A stretch of DNA of 43,348 nucleotides from Patescibacteria group bacterium (GTDB taxonomy: Bacteria; Patescibacteriota; Patescibacteriia; UBA1558; UBA10009): positions 1 through 43,348 of the forward strand of contig JAHISB010000021.1 in assembly GCA_018818425.1 (NCBI GenBank), given 5' to 3'. Below are positions 23,119 through 31,821 of this stretch, one piece after another. Each line of letters opens with the position of its first letter. Within the stretch, counting starts at the first letter, position 1. The position numbers were made by a program, and so were the translations under genes. The notes beneath the pieces were generated by a model. It worked only from the letters and a program-made list of their open reading frames with translations, ran no database searches and was not told the DNA's origin.

Positions 23119-24837
23119 TCATGCTTCAATGCCTGATTTTATAAACAAATCGCGGTATGGTTCATTTACTATCCGATTTTCGGTTAAACCAAATTTTTTT
23201 GCGAAAGCAATATTTTCTTCTATTGCTGATTCCCTTTCCCAAGTACTGTTAACAATTTCCTCTATCTCCAAAAAATATCCTAAATTTTCAATTTTATCCA
23301 AAGTTATGGTTTTTTTATCGAATAAAAATTTTTTACGAATTTTGCGGAAATCAGCAACTTTTTTAAAATCCAATAATTCCAACAAATATTCCATCTTATC
23401 TATGGAAGTATTGATTAAAATATCAATTTCTGATTTCCAATATTGTTCTTTAGTTAACATTTCATCGGTTGAAGGTCCTTTATATGTTAGTTCCAATTGA
23501 CCGTTTCTTTCTCTTATTCGCAAACATTCTTTCGTAGCAATAAAATCTCTATGAGGAGCGGTAAAATAAATGTCATGTTCACAAATTTCTTCTTTAAAAA
23601 CTGCTCCATAGTCATATAATATTTTTATAATATTTTCGACTTCATCGTCATTTATTCTTAATTTTATTTCAACTTCTTCTCCCTTCTTTTCTTCATGCAC
23701 CGAGGAATAATAATATCTGCCCTTAATGGTATTAATGACACCAAAATCAATTTTTTTGATTTTTATATTCTTTTCTATCAATTTTTTAAATTCATCAAAT
23801 TTAACAAAATTATTTCCCTGATCACCAAGAAAATTAATATAGTATAGATGCCATATCTTTGATAAAAAAGTTGAATGGTTTGGGTCTTCTATATCTATAA
23901 TTATCAATTGTTTGCTGGTTTCGGACAGCCAACTAATAAGTCTAGATTGCTCTTCCTCTGGTATGTGATGAAGCGAATTTTTAAAAATAACCAGATCAAA
24001 TTTTTTCTTAAAAGGAAAATCTAAAATGTTATGATTGGTAAAAATTACATTGCTGTTGCAGTGTTTATTTGTTAAAAGTGATAAAATTTTCAAAGAAATA
24101 TCGTTGGCTACACATAGCTTTGACTGAAATTTTTTTTTCAGAGAAAAAATCAAAGTATCATCGCCCGAGCATACATCAAGGATTGATTCAGGTTTGCCAT
24201 TGGTTAATTCATATATCTTTTTTCTTATTCTATAAGAAGATATCCTACCAATAAATTTGACAATATATTTATTAATAATATATGATAGAAAATATTTTCT
24301 AGCGCTGTCTATTTCATAATAAGGAAATCTAGGATCGCTGTTAACAACAATTTTTTTGGAGAGTTCTAAAATTTTTTTATTTTGATATAACATCTTTTCT
24401 GGAACATCGTTTGTATATATAAACTTTATATTATCAACTTGCGGAGTAACTTTTTCTCTTGATAATACAATAAAGGCAACTCCTCTATGAAGGATTATAT
24501 GATTATTAAATTTAAAATGATTATTGATAATTGCTACCGGCCGTAAGCCGTCGACTGTAATTCCTGTTTCTTTTAAAGCTATGCGATTTGCGGCATCTAT
24601 AATATTTTCACCGTTTTTCAAATAACCCCCGACCAGCTCCCAGCCGATATTTTTATTAAGATCCCTTAATAAAATAAATTCTCTTCTTTCATTATAAATA
24701 CTGATAATTACGAAATTATAACTGCTTTTACATAATCTAAAGAAATCAAAGCTTACCTCTTCTTCGTAGTTTAACTCTGGAAGGTTATAGATATCCTTGT
24801 ATATTTCGATAATTTCGCTATTTGTAAATTTTTTCAT
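23119..24837 (-). CDS. Three-domain fusion: NUDIX + SAM methyltransferase + CYTH
   Basis: 572 residues in one unbroken frame. Residues about 38-140 form a NUDIX domain whose box starts at G71 with E77, R85 and E90. It carries I86 and K89 where the canonical REUxEE has Glu, so metal binding may be weakened. Residues about 200-365 are a class I methyltransferase (motif I ILDVCSGDD at 219-227, then LHHIP at 289-293). Residues about 386-560 are a CYTH domain with ExExK (E388, E390, K392), R440/R442, K453, D514 and E524/E526. CYTH enzymes act on triphosphates such as ThTP, PPPi or ATP. The combination suggests a nucleotide or triphosphate metabolite repair or modification enzyme. The substrate is unknown. 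Transcribed from copy 4 of the repeated element. Confidence 0.82.
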   Translation of the reverse strand: MKKFTNSEIIEIYKDIYNLPELNYEEEVSFDFFRLCKSSYNFVIISIYNERREFILLRDLNKNIGWELVGGYLKNGENIIDAANRIALKETGITVDGLRPVAIINNHFKFNNHIILHRGVAFIVLSREKVTPQVDNIKFIYTNDVPEKMLYQNKKILELSKKIVVNSDPRFPYYEIDSARKYFLSYIINKYIVKFIGRISSYRIRKKIYELTNGKPESILDVCSGDDTLIFSLKKKFQSKLCVANDISLKILSLLTNKHCNSNVIFTNHNILDFPFKKKFDLVIFKNSLHHIPEEEQSRLISWLSETSKQLIIIDIEDPNHSTFLSKIWHLYYINFLGDQGNNFVKFDEFKKLIEKNIKIKKIDFGVINTIKGRYYYSSVHEEKKGEEVEIKLRINDDEVENIIKILYDYGAVFKEEICEHDIYFTAPHRDFIATKECLRIRERNGQLELTYKGPSTDEMLTKEQYWKSEIDILINTSIDKMEYLLELLDFKKVADFRKIRKKFLFDKKTITLDKIENLGYFLEIEEIVNSTWERESAIEENIAFAKKFGLTENRIVNEPYRDLFIKSGIEA

Positions 24838-24900
24838 AACCTTATTAAAAATCGTTTATAAAGGGTTAATTTTTCTCATAATATCTCTAGTTTAATAAAA

Positions 24901-25016
24901 TAATAAAAGGCCACTCGCCTAATCCCCGATTCCCCCGACTGGATCGGGGGCGGGGAAGGCGCAATGACCCTTATTTATTGTACAGTTATTTTAAACTATC
25001 TTCAAAATTCTGTCAA
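24901..25016 (-). promoter_or_regulatory. Promoter-leader hairpin element, copy 4 (before NUDIX fusion)
   Basis: Minus strand: TTGACA (25011-25016), a 17-nt spacer and TAAAAT (24988-24993). Then come AAGGGTCATTGCGCCT, a GC-rich palindromic insert (about 24921-24957), AGGCGAGTGGCC and TTTTATTA. CGCCT/AGGCG makes a full Watson-Crick stem. The promoter part is almost identical to copy 5 and differs from the others, which fits a recent local duplication. Confidence 0.72.
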
Positions 25017-25199
25017 ATTTAAATCGCTAATATAATGCTAATTATCGCTAATAATCTCCCGCCTACGCCGAGGCTTCCTCCTCCGCTAAAGCTACGGCGG
25101 ACAGGCCGGCGGGCAGGCACTAATAAGTCGCGAATTCCCATATAATATGTTATTAGCGAATTAGCGACATATTCGTGAATATTCGCGATGATTCGCATT
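25017..25199. repeat. ATTAGCGAT-type repeats with inserted GC-rich palindrome
   Basis: The flanks consist of ATTAGCGAT, ATTCGCGA and ATTCGTGAAT words. In the middle (about 25058-25118) lies a GC-rich block with CCGCCTACGCCGAGG and GCTACGGCGGACAGGC. Its relatives occur at 36626-36656. An 83-codon frame crosses the region but its Arg-rich content is explained by the repeats, so I do not call it a gene. Confidence 0.6.
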
Positions 25200-25250
25200 C
25201 TATCGGCGATATGGCATGGTGAAGATGAAGGCCGAGCCCTTGCCTTTGCC
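25200..25250 (-). pseudogene. Duplicated 3' tail of the histidine kinase gene
   Basis: Seventeen codons reading GKGKGSAFIFTMPYRR and stop. The true kinase gene at 26933 ends GKGKGSAFIFTLPIH. About 31 of 32 bases match over the shared part (25219-25250 against 26946-26977). The fragment starts directly after the stop codon of the 208-aa gene and has no start of its own. It marks one side of a duplication that brackets the RHS toxin cargo. Confidence 0.8.
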
Positions 25251-25877
25251 TTAACTTTTAGCTTTATCACTTTTTCGTTTTCTAACTAATTTAAACATTA
25301 GAATGATACCAATAATTATAATGATTCCGATACCTGTATAAATTAACAAAGGAATAAAATATACACTATTAGGACAAAATGCTGGTGGTTGATAGCAAGC
25401 AGTAGAAAATGAACAACTATCTTTATATGTATGGATGTAAACAGTCCAATCACCTGTTCTATCTTTGGATATAAATTGACTACAAGAGCATATTTTAGAA
25501 TTTATTACTTCTGTTTCTTTTAAAAAACTTGAGTACTCATCTGCTGATTGCTTGTTAATATAAATATAGTTGGGTAAATCAGTCTGATATTGTTTTATAA
25601 ATCTTAAAACTATCTCTTTATCCTCGTCCGACAATTTCAGATCGGGGCAAACCTCATCAATCGTTGTTCTATTTACTGATTCAATATCAATCGAATGTTC
25701 ACGGTATGGTTGTGAATAATTTTTATAAACATTGCACTCGTCTTCTCCAACACTAATTTGGATGGATGGACGAGCCATTTTACAGGCATAAAGTTTATCT
25801 ACATTTATTAATAATAAAAAAGGAATAATTAATAATATAAAAATTGTTTTTTTTATATATTTCTTTGTATAATTCAT
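25251..25877 (-). CDS. Cys-rich membrane-anchored protein; candidate immunity partner
   Basis: 208 residues: an N-terminal signal or membrane helix (about 10-28), an extracytoplasmic region with nine Cys, including CSCS and SCSFSTAC, and a C-terminal membrane helix (about 172-194) with a basic cytoplasmic tail. It follows the RHS/HExxH protein by 2 nt. That position is typical of an immunity protein. A membrane-tethered domain on the outer face would suit protection from a secreted peptidase. No family is recognised, so the role is inferred from context only. Confidence 0.6.
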   Translation of the reverse strand: MNYTKKYIKKTIFILLIIPFLLLINVDKLYACKMARPSIQISVGEDECNVYKNYSQPYREHSIDIESVNRTTIDEVCPDLKLSDEDKEIVLRFIKQYQTDLPNYIYINKQSADEYSSFLKETEVINSKICSCSQFISKDRTGDWTVYIHTYKDSCSFSTACYQPPAFCPNSVYFIPLLIYTGIGIIIIIGIILMFKLVRKRKSDKAKS

Positions 25878-25879
25878 AA

Positions 25880-26701
25880 TTAAAATATAAAACTAAAAGT
25901 TAACATCTCTGCTAGGAATCCATATATTTTATCCCTTTTGAAATACTTTTCACCATCAACGAAATTTGCTTTCATATAATTTTTAATATAATCTGTTAAA
26001 CCATACTCATCAACATTGGGATTTAAATCAAACCACCAATCAGCAACATCATTGGCCCAATGACCTAGCTCATGAATTAAAGTGCTAGCAACCGCCTGAA
26101 CACCGTCAATAATAGTTTCAAAATTTATCAATACATTATTTGTTAATGAATTATAAGCGCCATATAAATCATTTCCTTCACTGTCCTTCATTTCTTTTTT
26201 AAAAAACACATCCGGACCTTGATTATTATCTTCCAACACTGTTACAATGTCCACATCAAACTTATTAAAATAATCTATAACTTCTTGATTATCTTTAACA
26301 GTGTTCTGTAAATTAGTTAAAGCCTCTAAAAACTGCTGTTTCTGCTCCTCGGTCATATCATTATTAAAATGAATCTGAAACTCGCCCGTTGGGTCAATGT
26401 AGATTACAGGATTATTTCTAGTATAACTATACGGATTTAGGTTTTGAGGATTAGAAAGAAATTGCTCTAAATTCTGCCCAGTCTGTTGTTTTAGTTTTTG
26501 AGGATTGGCAAGATTATTAAGAACCGGGTCTGGTTGAATAAACTGGCCAGCGCTGGGGCTATACTGACGAGCATCAAAATTATACAGGCCTGACTCAAAG
26601 TCTTTTTCCTGGTCGGTGAAACGATAAGAGGGATCAAGAGCAAAAACAATGTTAGTTGAAAAGAACAAAATGATTAGTGATAAAATTAACACTTTTCTCA
26701 T
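25880..26701 (-). CDS. Mini-RHS secreted protein with HExxH toxin-like C-terminus
   Basis: 273 residues. A signal peptide (about 1-21) is followed by an RHS-repeat-associated core (YRFTDQEKDFESGLYNF, then RQYSPSAGQF, LNPYSYTRNNP and DPTGEF, ending at 108). This core is the cap that precedes toxin tips in RHS proteins, but the long YD-repeat shell is missing. The C-terminal domain carries HELGH (H210, E211, H214) and looks like a zinc metallopeptidase. The first 108 residues match those of the second RHS protein at 35481 with 19 differences by my count, while the rest is unrelated. Copy 5 of the promoter-leader element drives it, and a candidate immunity gene follows. Confidence 0.8.
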   Translation of the reverse strand: MRKVLILSLIILFFSTNIVFALDPSYRFTDQEKDFESGLYNFDARQYSPSAGQFIQPDPVLNNLANPQKLKQQTGQNLEQFLSNPQNLNPYSYTRNNPVIYIDPTGEFQIHFNNDMTEEQKQQFLEALTNLQNTVKDNQEVIDYFNKFDVDIVTVLEDNNQGPDVFFKKEMKDSEGNDLYGAYNSLTNNVLINFETIIDGVQAVASTLIHELGHWANDVADWWFDLNPNVDEYGLTDYIKNYMKANFVDGEKYFKRDKIYGFLAEMLTFSFIF

Positions 26702-26725
26702 ATAATTATGCCTTAATTTGTTAAA

Positions 26726-26811
26726 TAATAAAAGGCCACTCGCCTAAAATTAGACGTAATGACCCTTGTTTATTGTATAGTTATCTTAAACTATCCTCAA
26801 AATTCTGTCAA
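26726..26811 (-). promoter_or_regulatory. Promoter-leader hairpin element, copy 5 (before RHS gene A)
   Basis: Minus strand: TTGACA (26806-26811), a 17-nt spacer and TAAGAT (26783-26788), then CAAGGGTCATTACGTCT, loop AATTTT, AGGCGAGTGGCC and TTTTATTA. CGTCT/AGGCG pairs with one G-U. This is the shortest copy, without the GC-rich loop insert. Leader and gene start are about 25 nt apart. Confidence 0.72.
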
Positions 26812-26932
26812 ATCATTAAACGCTGACAAACACGGACCGCGCTGACTTTCACGAACCGCTGACAAAAATATTGGTGTTATTAGTGAATTCGTGACATATT
26901 AGTGAGTATATTAGTGAATTATTAGCGATATA
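26812..26932. repeat. GCTGAC-type and ATTAGTGA-type repeats after the kinase gene
   Basis: 26819-26870 holds CGCTGAC variants (ACGCTGACAAACACGG, GCGCTGACTTTCACG, ACCGCTGACAAAAATATTGG). 26870-26935 holds ATTAGTGAATT and ATTAGCGATAT words that run up to the kinase stop codon. The first half is closely matched at 36540-36600. Confidence 0.6.
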
Positions 26933-29659
26933 TTAGTGTATAGGCAGAGTGAAGATGAAGGCCGAGCCCTTGCCCTTGCCTGCTGATTCGGCCCAGATTT
27001 TGCCGCCGTGGGCCTCAATAATATTTTTAGCAATATACAAGCCCAGGCCTGAACCGCCGGTATGAATCTGGGCAATGCCTTCGCCGCGGACAAATTTTTT
27101 AAACAAACTATTTACCTCCCCTTCCTTGATGCCCACGCCGGTATCTTTAACCATCACTTTAACCTGATTTTCACCGGCTTCCACAAATACATCTATCCGG
27201 CCTTCGGGCGTATATTTAATGGAATTGTCTATCATGTTAACAACAACGTCCTTGATTTTATCCCTGTCTAAAGAAATATGGGGCAGTAATTTAGCCGGCA
27301 GATGCAAATGCAATTCTAAATTTTTCTTATCGGCATCCGGCTTGAATTCGGTTATGACTTCTTCCAATAATTTTATCAGGTCTATTTCTTGAATTACCAG
27401 CTCAAACCTTCCGGATTCAATTCTGGAAACATTCAGGAAGATATTGACCAGCCGGGTCAGCCGGTCGGTGTTTTGCGAAAGATTTTCTATAATAGTTTTT
27501 AAACCGGACGGCACCGGGCCATAATCGCCTTCTAAAATCATGGAAAGATAACCCTTGATGCCGGTTAAAGGCGTGCGCAATTGATGAGAAGCAATGGATA
27601 AAAACTCCGACTTGGCTTTATCCAGCTGCTGCAGCCGGACATTGGCCTCTTTAAGTTCGATATTGGCCTGTTGAATTTTTTGATACAAAGTTAAATTGCG
27701 GAAAACAATCCCCACCTGATTGGCTAAAGACTTCATCATTTCTTTTTCCACTTTGGTGACTTCAACGGCCGGCTTGGCTAAAACAAAATCAATCACGCCG
27801 ATTATATTTTCTTCTGTATAAACCGGCACGGCTAAAACCGCTTTAGCCCCCAACGCTTCCTGTATTTTCTCTGATAGCTGTTCGGGTATGGCCGGCTTAA
27901 AAAAGTCATGCATCCTTTCGCCCGAAATAATTTCCTTTTTAACAATAGCTTGCATGGCTAAATTGCCCGGCTCGGCTAAAGAAACTGAATATTTTTTAAC
28001 GTCTTGAGGCACCAGGGCAATTACTTTTTGTATTTGCGGCGTGTTAGAAATGGCGCCAATGCTAACGGTATTAGTTTTAGGATTTACAAAATTTAAAATG
28101 CCTCCTATATAGCCCAGTTCGGTATTAATTCCGTCGGCAATGGTCTGCATAACTTTTTGAAAATCCAGCGAACGGGTAATAACGTTGATAAGCCCCTGCA
28201 AAGCCACCAGATAGCGGTTGCGCTCCTCTAAATCGGCGGTGCGCTGTTTTACCAAATATTCCAGATTCAGCTTGGCGGTCTGGACTTCTTCAAAAAGTTT
28301 TGATTTTTCCAGGGCCGTGGCGATTTGCGGCGCTAAAATTTCAAAAAAGTCAATTTCGTCCTGCATAAAAGGACTGCCGGAAAGCTTTTGACCGATGCAC
28401 AACACTGCCGTTACTTTGTTTTTGGCCATAATCGGCATTACCAGACCCAGCTTTTGTTCGTCCAGTTTATTTTGAAGCTGGTCAATTTCTTCTTTTTCTT
28501 CTTCTGTTTTTAATTCCGCCTTTTGGCGCCCCAACTCCTCGGTGATAATCATCTCTTTTTTTTCCAGCAACCGCTTAATCACCAAATCCTCATTAAAAAA
28601 CTTTTCTTTCCCGTCAGTCCGGCAAAAGTATTGCTCGCCATGATTAATGCAAAGATACAACCTGGCCTGCCTGACCTTTATTTCTTTCTGCAAACTATCC
28701 TCCATTCGTTCTGTCAATTTATGCAAATCCAGTTCACTGGCAATAATCCCGCCGATATCTCGTAAAACCTCCTGATAGTCAATCTTGCCCCTGTAAAAAA
28801 AGCTGTCTGATAATCTGGCCAGCAGTTTTTTTAAAGGATCCAAACCGACAACTATTATCAAAGAAACCAACAAAGTAACAAACACCTCTCCCCTGCCTTC
28901 TAAAAGCTGACCGGTGGTAAAGGTGATAAAAGTAAAAGTAAGAGCGACTATGAGAATTAAGAGAAAATACAAAATGCTTCGGGAAATGACTAAGCGGATG
29001 TCCATGAGACGGTATTTTGCAATTGCATATGTTATTGCAACTACATAAAAAATTACAAAAAAATTACCAAAAGGGTATGTATTTATCAATTGCGGGAAAA
29101 AATTTGTTGTACCACCGCCAAAACCAAATAATGCTGTTAATAATATATATATTACTTGTTGCTTTTTTAAACCAGTTAAAGATTTATATTTCTTTAACAT
29201 TAAATAAACCGAAAATATGACTGAAATAGAAAAAAATAGTGGAAAAATTAAATATAAAGGACCTGGATCAATCCAAAAATTAAAATTAAATTTCGGAGAT
29301 ACTCCTCCTTTAAATAATGGGGTAAAACTTAAAATTGCTAAAACAAAACCAAAAAGGAAAAAGGTTTTAAAAATGTTCTTTTTAATTTTATACAAATCTA
29401 GTAAAACTAATGTAAAAAGAAGAAAAAATATTGGAATAAAAATTCCACTAACATCTAATAAATATTGAAATTTTAATGCAACACTTTCATCACTAGATTC
29501 AACAACTCCTAATAAACCCAGGGCCCATAAAGATGCGCATATACTCACAAAAAACCAACTTCTATTCAATAAAGATTTTGGATTTTCCCAGATTACAAAA
29601 ATTCCTATAATCAAACTAAGAATTAAAGTCACTAACGATGATAAACCAAAAATAGACAT
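26933..29659 (-). CDS. Large sensor histidine kinase: 7TM + two GAF + HisKA/HATPase
   Basis: 908 residues from the ATG at 29659, chosen because a longer frame would overlap the HAD gene. The N-terminal 230 residues form a HisKA_7TM-type membrane sensor. One or two more helices follow near 240-290, then two GAF domains (about 330-470 and 500-650). The phospho-acceptor His692 lies in ASHQLRTPL, the N box is NMIDNSIKYTP near 808, and the G boxes are DTGVGIK (about 839) and GGSGLGL (about 868). No response regulator is encoded nearby. The gene starts 1 nt after the HAD gene's stop. Its 3' end has been duplicated at 25200-25250. Confidence 0.9.
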   Translation of the reverse strand: MSIFGLSSLVTLILSLIIGIFVIWENPKSLLNRSWFFVSICASLWALGLLGVVESSDESVALKFQYLLDVSGIFIPIFFLLFTLVLLDLYKIKKNIFKTFFLFGFVLAILSFTPLFKGGVSPKFNFNFWIDPGPLYLIFPLFFSISVIFSVYLMLKKYKSLTGLKKQQVIYILLTALFGFGGGTTNFFPQLINTYPFGNFFVIFYVVAITYAIAKYRLMDIRLVISRSILYFLLILIVALTFTFITFTTGQLLEGRGEVFVTLLVSLIIVVGLDPLKKLLARLSDSFFYRGKIDYQEVLRDIGGIIASELDLHKLTERMEDSLQKEIKVRQARLYLCINHGEQYFCRTDGKEKFFNEDLVIKRLLEKKEMIITEELGRQKAELKTEEEKEEIDQLQNKLDEQKLGLVMPIMAKNKVTAVLCIGQKLSGSPFMQDEIDFFEILAPQIATALEKSKLFEEVQTAKLNLEYLVKQRTADLEERNRYLVALQGLINVITRSLDFQKVMQTIADGINTELGYIGGILNFVNPKTNTVSIGAISNTPQIQKVIALVPQDVKKYSVSLAEPGNLAMQAIVKKEIISGERMHDFFKPAIPEQLSEKIQEALGAKAVLAVPVYTEENIIGVIDFVLAKPAVEVTKVEKEMMKSLANQVGIVFRNLTLYQKIQQANIELKEANVRLQQLDKAKSEFLSIASHQLRTPLTGIKGYLSMILEGDYGPVPSGLKTIIENLSQNTDRLTRLVNIFLNVSRIESGRFELVIQEIDLIKLLEEVITEFKPDADKKNLELHLHLPAKLLPHISLDRDKIKDVVVNMIDNSIKYTPEGRIDVFVEAGENQVKVMVKDTGVGIKEGEVNSLFKKFVRGEGIAQIHTGGSGLGLYIAKNIIEAHGGKIWAESAGKGKGSAFIFTLPIH

Positions 29660-29660
29660 A

Positions 29661-30317
29661 TTATTTATGAAATATTTTAACCATCCATCCTTTTTGTTTT
29701 GCAATATTAAATAATTTTTTATTGGGATTCACTACAATCGGATTATCTGCCAATTCAAATAAATCATAATCTGAAATGTGATCTGAATAAGCGAAACTAC
29801 CCTTTAAAGATATTTTTTTTTCTTTTAAAAATTCTTTTATAAGATTTTTTTTATTCTCGCCATAAACAACTGAGCCAAAAATTTCACCTGTAAAAATACC
29901 ATTTTCAGACTTTAAATCTGTTGCAATTGCATAATCAAAACTAAAATATTTTCTTATAATCTCAACTAAAGGTAATAATGATGCAGAAACTAAAATAATT
30001 TTTCCATCTTTTTCTTTATGTAAATTAATTTCATTAATCGCATCTTTATAAAATTTTGATTTGATATCTTTAAAAAAATCATTTAATAAATCTATCGTAT
30101 ATAGCACGTTCCACCCCCTACAAATTCTAAAAGATATTTCTCTGATTTTTATTACATCTTTTACTAAATTTAATTTATATAAAATAAACCAAAAATAAAT
30201 CATCATCAAAAAAAATACACTAACTTTTTTTCTTTGAAAAAGGTATTTTACTAATAATTTCTGTGATTGTCCTTTTAATAAGGTATCATCAAGATCAAAA
30301 AAAACTACATATGACAT
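29661..30317 (-). CDS. HAD-superfamily (IB, SerB-like) phosphatase
   Basis: 218 residues. Motif I is FFDLDDTLLKG with D8 nucleophile and D10. Motif II is LVSASLLPL, and motif III/IV includes K near the GENKKNLIKEF segment and SDHISDYDLFELAD. This is the IB subclass that contains phosphoserine phosphatases and phospholipid-head-group phosphatases. Being between plsC and the kinase gene, and commonly paired with acyltransferases, it may act in lysophospholipid metabolism. It lies 6 nt after plsC. Confidence 0.85.
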   Translation of the reverse strand: MSYVVFFDLDDTLLKGQSQKLLVKYLFQRKKVSVFFLMMIYFWFILYKLNLVKDVIKIREISFRICRGWNVLYTIDLLNDFFKDIKSKFYKDAINEINLHKEKDGKIILVSASLLPLVEIIRKYFSFDYAIATDLKSENGIFTGEIFGSVVYGENKKNLIKEFLKEKKISLKGSFAYSDHISDYDLFELADNPIVVNPNKKLFNIAKQKGWMVKIFHK

Positions 30318-30323
30318 AAACCA

Positions 30324-30950
30324 CTAAAATTCATATTCCTCTCCACAAAGTAAACCAATTTTTTTCATTAAGTCTCTAGTCAATGATGCAACTTTATCCC
30401 TATCACCAATAATTTGTTTGTTATAATTATAATAAATTAATTGACCAAAATTGAGCTCACACTTTTTAAATTTAGGATACTTGTCGTGCCTAGACATAAT
30501 TTCAAATGTACCCTTAATACCAACTGGAATAATTGGGACTTTTGCATAAATTGCCAATTTTACTGCACCATTATAAGCTTTCCGTAGTTCACCATCCTTC
30601 GATCTTGTTCCTTCTGGGAATATGCCAATTACTTTACCGTTCTTTAAATAATTTAAAGCTTGGTTTACTGATTCGGATTTATCTTCTGCGCTTCTGTCAA
30701 CTTTTATCTGCTTTGTCAATTTTACCAGCCAAGCCCACTGCCATTTCCTAAAAAATACCTCACCAGCTAAAAAATAAATTCTTCTTGGGGTTACTGTATA
30801 TAAAGTTATAAAGTCAAAATAACTTTCATGATTAGAGGCGATTATAAAACTATCTTTCTTAGGAATATTCTCTAAGCCTTCTATATTTTTTACCCAAATT
30901 AATTTAATAATTGGTAATATAAATATTTTTAAAAATAAATAAAACATCAA
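30324..30950 (-). CDS. plsC: 1-acyl-sn-glycerol-3-phosphate acyltransferase (PlsC family)
   Basis: 208 residues. An N-terminal membrane-associated helix (about 4-20) is followed by NHESYFD (N40-D46; the NHx4D catalytic motif) and FPEGTRS at 111-117, the substrate-binding motif. It adds a second acyl chain to lysophosphatidic acid or a related lipid at the inner membrane face. The run is 7TM protein, plsC, HAD, kinase, with gaps of 26, 6 and 1 nt, so one transcript is likely. An acyl-CoA synthetase and a lipase-like hydrolase lie 6-8 kb away on the same strand. Confidence 0.88.
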   Translation of the reverse strand: MMFYLFLKIFILPIIKLIWVKNIEGLENIPKKDSFIIASNHESYFDFITLYTVTPRRIYFLAGEVFFRKWQWAWLVKLTKQIKVDRSAEDKSESVNQALNYLKNGKVIGIFPEGTRSKDGELRKAYNGAVKLAIYAKVPIIPVGIKGTFEIMSRHDKYPKFKKCELNFGQLIYYNYNKQIIGDRDKVASLTRDLMKKIGLLCGEEYEF

Positions 30951-30976
30951 ATTTTTTTCTAATAAATAAAAATTAT

Positions 30977-31651
30977 TTACAACCTTACTCTTACTTCCGG
31001 CAAAAATATCCCATAAGTAATTAAAATTGGATAAAGAAAAACAAAAATTTGACCGATCGGATACAGGCCGGTTAAAGCCATCACAAAATTGGTAATGCCG
31101 CCGCCAAAACCAATAATAACGGCTATGGCAATAAACAAAATTTGTTTTTTCTTAAAACCATTGGCTCTAGAATAATTTTTTAACAAAAGAAAAATTGAAA
31201 ACACAGTATAAAATAAAAAGTAGGTTAAATATAAATAAAATACAGGCATATTTACTTCTTCAAAATAGCCAAAATTTTCTAAATAGCGGAAACCTGTAAT
31301 TAAATGATTGGTAAAAAGGTTCAGATACAGCAAAATCAACGCTAAACTATAACCGACAATTAATAATGCTTTTCCCTCTTTCAACAAAAACTTTATGGTA
31401 AAATGAAAAAATAAAATGGGAATAAGGGTAGCGCCGGTGTATACAATCATTAAAGCAGTCATCACCGAGTTAGAATTATCTGTCATTATCGCCCATAAAT
31501 AGCCAACAGACCAGGTAGTTGCTGCTAAACATATTAAAAACCATAACCAATAAATAATTGATTTATGGTTTCGGCTTATAGTATAAATTCCTAAAGCCAA
31601 AGAAAAAACTAAAGTTAAAATAGTAGATACTTTTATTATAATTGACAGCAT
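30977..31651 (-). CDS. Orphan 7TM sensor protein (HisKA_7TM-like)
   Basis: 224 residues with seven hydrophobic helices and the same layout as the N-terminus of the large kinase. For example, GFGGGITNFVMALTGLYPIG matches the kinase's GFGGGTTNFFPQLINTYPFG. No kinase or other cytoplasmic domain follows: the frame ends after PEVRVRL. It may be a truncated kinase, a receptor that works with a separate protein, or an inhibitor by heterodimerisation. It is the first gene of the plsC-HAD-kinase unit. Confidence 0.7.
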   Translation of the reverse strand: MLSIIIKVSTILTLVFSLALGIYTISRNHKSIIYWLWFLICLAATTWSVGYLWAIMTDNSNSVMTALMIVYTGATLIPILFFHFTIKFLLKEGKALLIVGYSLALILLYLNLFTNHLITGFRYLENFGYFEEVNMPVFYLYLTYFLFYTVFSIFLLLKNYSRANGFKKKQILFIAIAVIIGFGGGITNFVMALTGLYPIGQIFVFLYPILITYGIFLPEVRVRL

Positions 31652-31740
31652 AATAAAATGCTTTTAAGGATTGGATATTTAACTTTCTCTCTTTTAAGTT
31701 TCTTAAGTATTTCTCTACTAAATTGTATAACAAATCAGCT
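31652..31740 (-). pseudogene. Fossil tail of a second 7TM gene
   Basis: The stretch before the 31651 start aligns to the end of the 227-aa 7TM gene and its downstream flank (33721-33845). Shared words include TTAAGAAACTTAAAAGAG and TTAAAAGCA.TTTA.TATG. In the frame of the 7TM gene it reads EILKKLKRE, against SLIFKKLKRGG. The rest of that gene is missing. No start or ribosome site is present. Confidence 0.65.
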
Positions 31741-31821
31741 GAAAAGACAATCGGTCGTATATCGTGTATCGCGAATCGTGTATCGTGTATCGTGCCGGCC
31801 AGCCTTTGGCTGATATCAAAA
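31741..31821. repeat. GTATCGTGTATCG tandem words
   Basis: 31756-31795 consists of near-tandem ATATCGTGTATCGCGAATCGTG-type words, the same family (opposite orientation) as at 9693-9783. No gene is seen. Confidence 0.6.

Noticed and set aside
25019-25270. 83-codon minus-strand frame rich in Arg, Gly and Ile
   Set aside because: It crosses the ATTAGCGA repeats, the GC-rich palindrome and the duplicated kinase tail in a different frame; its composition comes from these repeats and it has no ribosome site.
26911-27093. 60-codon minus-strand frame at the kinase 3' end
   Set aside because: It is an alternative frame within the conserved kinase HATPase domain and repeats the composition bias of that DNA.
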